Source of the DNA: Candidatus Woesearchaeota archaeon
Lineage (GTDB): Archaea > Nanoarchaeota > Nanoarchaeia > Woesearchaeales > GW2011-AR4
Assembly: GCA_023259315.1 (NCBI GenBank)
Contig: JAHFQL010000058.1
Span: 1-7,657 of the forward strand
Length of the DNA stretch: 7,657 nucleotides
Direction: 5' to 3'
Shown here one piece after another: positions 3,867 through 7,657 of this stretch (position 1 is the first letter of the stretch; each line of letters starts with the position of its first letter). The translations under genes were made by a program, and so were the position numbers. The notes under the pieces were generated by a model that saw nothing but the letters and a program-made list of their open reading frames with translations, made no database searches and was not told the DNA's origin.

Positions 3867-6497
3867 ATGGACATTGCAGAAATAAAAACTTTCAGGAATT
3901 TAATCGCGTCTAACGGCAATGAAAATATTTCTTACATATCCAAAAGGTTGATGGAGACTGCAGACAAAGATCCTGATGACGTTCTCAAATCTTATGGCAC
4001 ATATTTGCATGGACTGGTCCCTTCAGAAGCCTACAAACGCCTTAGGAGATTCGGATTGAATGAGGTTGTCCATGAAAAGCCGCAAAATTGGTTTATATTG
4101 CTTCTCAAAACATTCAAAGATCCATTAATTCTTTTGCTCTTAATCTTAGGCATCATTTCTTTCTACACAAAAGATACGCCGGCAACAATAGTGATTACAA
4201 TAATAGTGCTTGTAAGCGTCCTGTTGAAGTTCTTCCAGGAATTCAGGGCAAGCTCGGCAGCCCAAAAACTTAAGGCAATGGTAAAAACTACTGCAACTGT
4301 CATCAGGTTTGGGCAAAAAAAGGAAGTTCCAATCAATCTTCTTGTTCCGGGGGATATAATCCATTTGTCAGCAGGCGACATGGTGCCAGCAGATGTAAGG
4401 CTCATTACCTCAAAAGATTTGTTCGTGAACCAGGCATCCTTGACAGGCGAGTCCCTGCCGGTGGATAAGCACGCTCCCAAGGTATCTGCTGATGTAAAAA
4501 ATCCTGCTGAGCTGCAAAATATCTGCTTTATGGGCACAAATGTTGAAAGCGGGACTTCTTTGGCAGTAGTTGTATCCACTGGAAAAAATACTTATTTTGG
4601 CTCTCTGGCAAAATCAGTCACAAGCCAGCAGTATGTAACTAGTTTCGACAAGGGAGTGCAGGGATTTACATGGCTAATGATACGCTTCATATTAATCATT
4701 GTGCCATTGGTTTTTATTCTGAATGGGCTTACAAAAGGCAATTGGCTCGAGGCTTTTTCATTTGCACTGGCAGTTGCAATTGGCTTGACTCCCGAGATGC
4801 TTCCGATGATAGTAACAGTAAACCTCTCCAAGGGCGCTATTGTCATGTCACGCAAAAAGGTCATAGTCAAAAGGTTGAATTCTATCCAGAACTTTGGCGC
4901 AATGGACGTCTTGGCAACTGATAAAACAGGCACGATAACTCTCGGAAAAGTCATACTGGAAAAACACATCGATATATTTGGTAACGAGGAAAACGAAGAG
5001 GTTCTTGATTACGCTTATATCAACAGCTATTATCAAACCGGGCTCAAGAGCATACTGGACGAGGCAGTTTTAAAGCACGCTGAAGTCCAGTCATCACTTA
5101 AAGTTGAAAAAAACTACAGGAAAATTGACGAAGTCACATTTGATTTCATAAGGAAGAGGATGTCAGTGGTTGTGGAGAAAGAGAACAGCCAAAAAATATT
5201 GATTTGCAAAGGCGCTGTTGATGAAATTTTGAATGTTTGCACCCATGCAAAAGCACACAACAAAGTCTTCAGGATTGAAAAATCCCACAGGTCAAAAATA
5301 AAAAAATTGGTGAATAATCTGAATAAGGACGGGTTTAGGGTTATTGCTGTTGCCTATAAAGAAACGCCAAAAAAACAGAATGTGTATGAAGCAAAAGACG
5401 AGTCCCATCTTATCCTGTTGGGGTTTATCGCATTTTTGGACCCGCCAAAAGATACCGCGCAGGAAGCGCTGTCCAAACTAAGGAAAAATGGGGTTGAAGT
5501 CAAGATTCTGACAGGCGACAATGAACTTGTCACAAAAAGAATATGCAAAATTGTAGGACTTCCTATAAAAGGCATTTTGCTTGGCAGCGATATCGAGAAT
5601 ATGCCTGATGAAAAACTGCAGCAATTAGTTGAAAACACCACAATATTTGCAAAATTATTGCCATATCACAAGGAAAGGATAATAAAAGCGCTGCAGAAAA
5701 ATGACCATACAGTTGGATTTTTAGGCGACGGAATTAATGACACATCAGCATTAAAAGCGGCTGATGTTGGCATTTCAGTTGATACTGCAGTTGATATTGC
5801 AAAAGAATCCTCAGACATAATCCTGCTTAAAAAAAGCTTACTTGTGTTGAATGACGGTGTTATCGAAGGAAGAAAAGTTTTTGGAAATATTGTCAAATAC
5901 ATAAAAATGGCAGCAAGCTCCAATTTTGGAAATGTTTTAAGCGTAGTTGGGGCAAGCTTGTTTCTGCCATTCTTGCCGATGCTGCCGGTCCAAATATTAA
6001 TAAACAATTTGCTTTATGATTTATCCCAGACAGCCATACCAACAGATGACCTTGACGAAGAATATCTGAGAAAGCCAAGAAAATGGAAAATTGACGAAAT
6101 CAAGCGGTTCATACTGTACTTCGGTCCCATAAGCTCTGTATTTGATTACATAACATTTTTCATTTTATTGTATTTCTTTGGCGCATGGGCAAAGCCCGAA
6201 CTTTTCCATACAGGATGGTTCATTGAATCACTAATAACCCAAACTTTGATTATCCACATTATCAGGACAAATAAAATTCCATTCATACAAAGCAGATCCA
6301 GCTGGCCGTTAATTATGAGCACAATCTTGATAGCTGGAATAGGAATCTGGCTTATCACGTCGGCATTTGCTACCACGCTTGGGTTTGTAACTTTGCCTGC
6401 ATTTTATTGGGCATTCCTGATAATGGTACTTGTTGGTTACATCATAACCACGCAGTTTGTAAAGACTTGGCTTGTTAGAAAAAATCTGACAGAATAA
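3867..6497 (+). CDS. mgtA: Magnesium-transporting P-type ATPase (P-IIIB, MgtA-like)
   Basis: The 876-residue membrane protein is close in length and sequence to bacterial MgtA (about 900), which imports Mg2+ using ATP. Visible in order are a cytosolic N-terminus (1-72), the first membrane hairpin (about 78-125), actuator loop SLTGES (191-196), membrane segments around GLTPEMLPM (306-314), phosphorylation site DKTGT with D352, nucleotide-binding KGA (448-450), TGDN (549-552) and hinge GDGIND (620-625). About six C-terminal segments follow; NNLLYDLSQTAIP (713-725), GPISS and IIRTNKIPFIQS match MgtA's ion-pathway region. ATG 3867 has GAGG 5 nt upstream. Oddity: the usual proline after GDGxNDx is serine here (GDGINDTSAL). 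GC of sampled coding blocks is about 47%, far above the adjacent nuclease gene. Descent from a bacterial donor is inference. It converges on purD with 5 nt between stops. Mg2+ as substrate rests on family resemblance. Confidence 0.93.
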   Translation: MDIAEIKTFRNLIASNGNENISYISKRLMETADKDPDDVLKSYGTYLHGLVPSEAYKRLRRFGLNEVVHEKPQNWFILLLKTFKDPLILLLLILGIISFYTKDTPATIVITIIVLVSVLLKFFQEFRASSAAQKLKAMVKTTATVIRFGQKKEVPINLLVPGDIIHLSAGDMVPADVRLITSKDLFVNQASLTGESLPVDKHAPKVSADVKNPAELQNICFMGTNVESGTSLAVVVSTGKNTYFGSLAKSVTSQQYVTSFDKGVQGFTWLMIRFILIIVPLVFILNGLTKGNWLEAFSFALAVAIGLTPEMLPMIVTVNLSKGAIVMSRKKVIVKRLNSIQNFGAMDVLATDKTGTITLGKVILEKHIDIFGNEENEEVLDYAYINSYYQTGLKSILDEAVLKHAEVQSSLKVEKNYRKIDEVTFDFIRKRMSVVVEKENSQKILICKGAVDEILNVCTHAKAHNKVFRIEKSHRSKIKKLVNNLNKDGFRVIAVAYKETPKKQNVYEAKDESHLILLGFIAFLDPPKDTAQEALSKLRKNGVEVKILTGDNELVTKRICKIVGLPIKGILLGSDIENMPDEKLQQLVENTTIFAKLLPYHKERIIKALQKNDHTVGFLGDGINDTSALKAADVGISVDTAVDIAKESSDIILLKKSLLVLNDGVIEGRKVFGNIVKYIKMAASSNFGNVLSVVGASLFLPFLPMLPVQILINNLLYDLSQTAIPTDDLDEEYLRKPRKWKIDEIKRFILYFGPISSVFDYITFFILLYFFGAWAKPELFHTGWFIESLITQTLIIHIIRTNKIPFIQSRSSWPLIMSTILIAGIGIWLITSAFATTLGFVTLPAFYWAFLIMVLVGYIITTQFVKTWLVRKNLTE

Positions 6498-6502
6498 AAT
6501 TT

Positions 6503-7657
6503 TTAAGAATCCCTGATCTTCGTTATATGCCTTATTCTTTTTTCAATTAATTTCTTGGTACCGATGTCTTCTCTGTGAAAAACTTTTCCCTTTATTGATT
6601 TTGTGGCAGATTCGGCAATTTTTTCTGCCTTCTCTAAATTGCTGGCAATCCCCAAGCACGCAATTGCTCTTGATGAAGTTAAGTACAGCACATCACCTTT
6701 CTGCTCAACAGAAGCATAGTAGATTCTTGAATTTTGAGGATTTTTTCCAACATTAATCTTAACATCTTTAATTGGATTGTTGGGGTAGCCTTGCGGCACA
6801 ACATATTTGCATACAGTTGCTTTTTTTTGAAAGCTTATTTTTATTTTGTTTAATTTTTGGTTTATTATTGCTTCGCAAACCTCAACAAAATCTGTTTCCA
6901 TAATTGGAAGAATATTCATCGCTTCTGGATCTCCAAATCTTGCATTATATTCTAGCAATTTAACCCCATTTTTTGTGACAATCAATCCAGCATACATAAT
7001 TCCTTTGTAATATTCACCAGTTTCCTTATGGATTGCCTCAGCAACTTTTTTTGTTGTTTCCAAGCCGTCTTCAACATCTTTTTTTGTGAGGAATGGCAGC
7101 AGATGATTTTCGCATGAATAAGAGCCCATGCCGCCTGAGTTCGGTCCTTTGTCATCAACATAAGCTCTTTTGTGGTCTTGTACAGGTGGAGTCGCAACAA
7201 CAGTTTTTCCATCCGTGATGCACTGCAAGGAAAATTCTTCGCCTTCAAATTTTTCCTCAACAACAACTACAGGGTGCATTTGCAAGGCTTCATGGCAGTA
7301 ATCAAACGCTTCTTTCTTCGTTTGAAAATGGTCTCCCTGTACCTTAACGCCTTTTCCAGCAGTCAATCCGTCCGGCTTTATTACGCATTTGTCCAGACTG
7401 CCTATGAACTTTTTTGCGTCACGTATGTTGTTTTTATTAAAAATCTCAAATCTTGGATTTCCGTCAATATTATATTTTTTAAGCAAATTTCTGGTAAAAG
7501 ATTTGCTTGTTTCTAATCTTGCAAGGTTTTTAGTTGGGCCGATTGCATCGATCCCAATTTCCTTTAATAAATCAACAACACCATTGATTAATGGCTCTTC
7601 TGGCCCGATAAAAACAAAATCCGGCTTGATTTTTTTTGCAAAATTTTTTATTCTACC
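6503..7657 (-). CDS. purD: Phosphoribosylamine-glycine ligase (GAR synthetase), N-terminus beyond window
   Basis: PurD joins glycine to 5-phosphoribosylamine with ATP, the second step of de novo purine synthesis, in the cytosol. The frame stays open to the window edge: 384 residues are visible against about 430 for the family, so roughly 45-50 N-terminal residues and the start codon lie beyond 7657. Visible residues show the end of the N-domain (FIGPEEPL at 17-23, GPTKNLARLETSK at 40-52), then the ATP-grasp domain: KPDGLTAGKGV (94-104), EEKFEGEEFS (134-143), VQDHKRAY (159-166), GPNSGGMG (171-178) and metal-binding LEYNARFGDPEA (235-246). The C-terminal domain ends at TAA 6505-6503. A TTG at 7486 in this frame is internal, not a start, because homology continues upstream of it. 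The gene is intact as far as visible. It depends on PRPP from prs elsewhere in the window. Confidence 0.94.
   Translation of the reverse strand, partial: GRIKNFAKKIKPDFVFIGPEEPLINGVVDLLKEIGIDAIGPTKNLARLETSKSFTRNLLKKYNIDGNPRFEIFNKNNIRDAKKFIGSLDKCVIKPDGLTAGKGVKVQGDHFQTKKEAFDYCHEALQMHPVVVVEEKFEGEEFSLQCITDGKTVVATPPVQDHKRAYVDDKGPNSGGMGSYSCENHLLPFLTKKDVEDGLETTKKVAEAIHKETGEYYKGIMYAGLIVTKNGVKLLEYNARFGDPEAMNILPIMETDFVEVCEAIINQKLNKIKISFQKKATVCKYVVPQGYPNNPIKDVKINVGKNPQNSRIYYASVEQKGDVLYLTSSRAIACLGIASNLEKAEKIAESATKSIKGKVFHREDIGTKKLIEKRIRHITKIRDS

Noticed and set aside
4163..4579. Minus-strand open frame of 138 codons inside the ATPase gene
   Set aside because: It is antisense to the conserved actuator domain of the ATPase and has no family signature.
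7484..7486. TTG as the start of purD
   Set aside because: The frame stays open upstream to 7657 and encodes conserved PurD sequence (GPEEPL and the GPTK...SK segment), so this codon is an internal leucine.

Overview
The window looks like a stretch of an AT-rich archaeal chromosome, most likely from a DPANN-type lineage (Woesearchaeota/Pacearchaeota-like). That placement is inference. The archaeal signals are a prefoldin alpha subunit, an archaeal-style ScpA, TATA-box promoters (one placed for a leaderless mRNA), Shine-Dalgarno variants of the AGGTG/GAGG type and a PurD with archaeal-looking motifs. The PRPP synthase and the Mg2+ ATPase look bacterial in type. No RNA genes, CRISPR array or insertion sequence were found.

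Layout. Positions 1-2623 hold four minus-strand genes read right to left: scpA, an unrecognised small gene overlapping its 3' end, prs (PRPP synthase) and pfdA (prefoldin alpha). scpA plus the small gene form one unit and prs plus pfdA (2 nt apart) another, with a possible promoter between them. Positions 2624-2763 are a divergent regulatory region with the scpA promoter, a small palindrome and three copies of a 12-nt repeat. Positions 2764-3684 (+) encode a very AT-rich predicted PD-(D/E)XK nuclease with a DUF5655-like C-terminal domain. Positions 3685-3866 are non-coding, with a likely terminator, two hairpins and TATA-like boxes. Positions 3867-6497 (+) encode an MgtA-type P-type ATPase. 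Positions 6503-7657 (-) encode PurD, whose N-terminus lies beyond the window; it converges on the ATPase gene with 5 nt between stop codons.

How the genes fit. prs makes PRPP, the precursor of the phosphoribosylamine used by PurD, so the two share the purine pathway though they are not in one transcript here. scpA belongs to chromosome condensation/segregation and pfdA to protein folding. The accessory part is the nuclease gene with its repeats, inserted between housekeeping scpA and the Mg2+ pump. It has lower GC than its neighbours and its own promoter and terminator, and is the best candidate here for a poorly described system.
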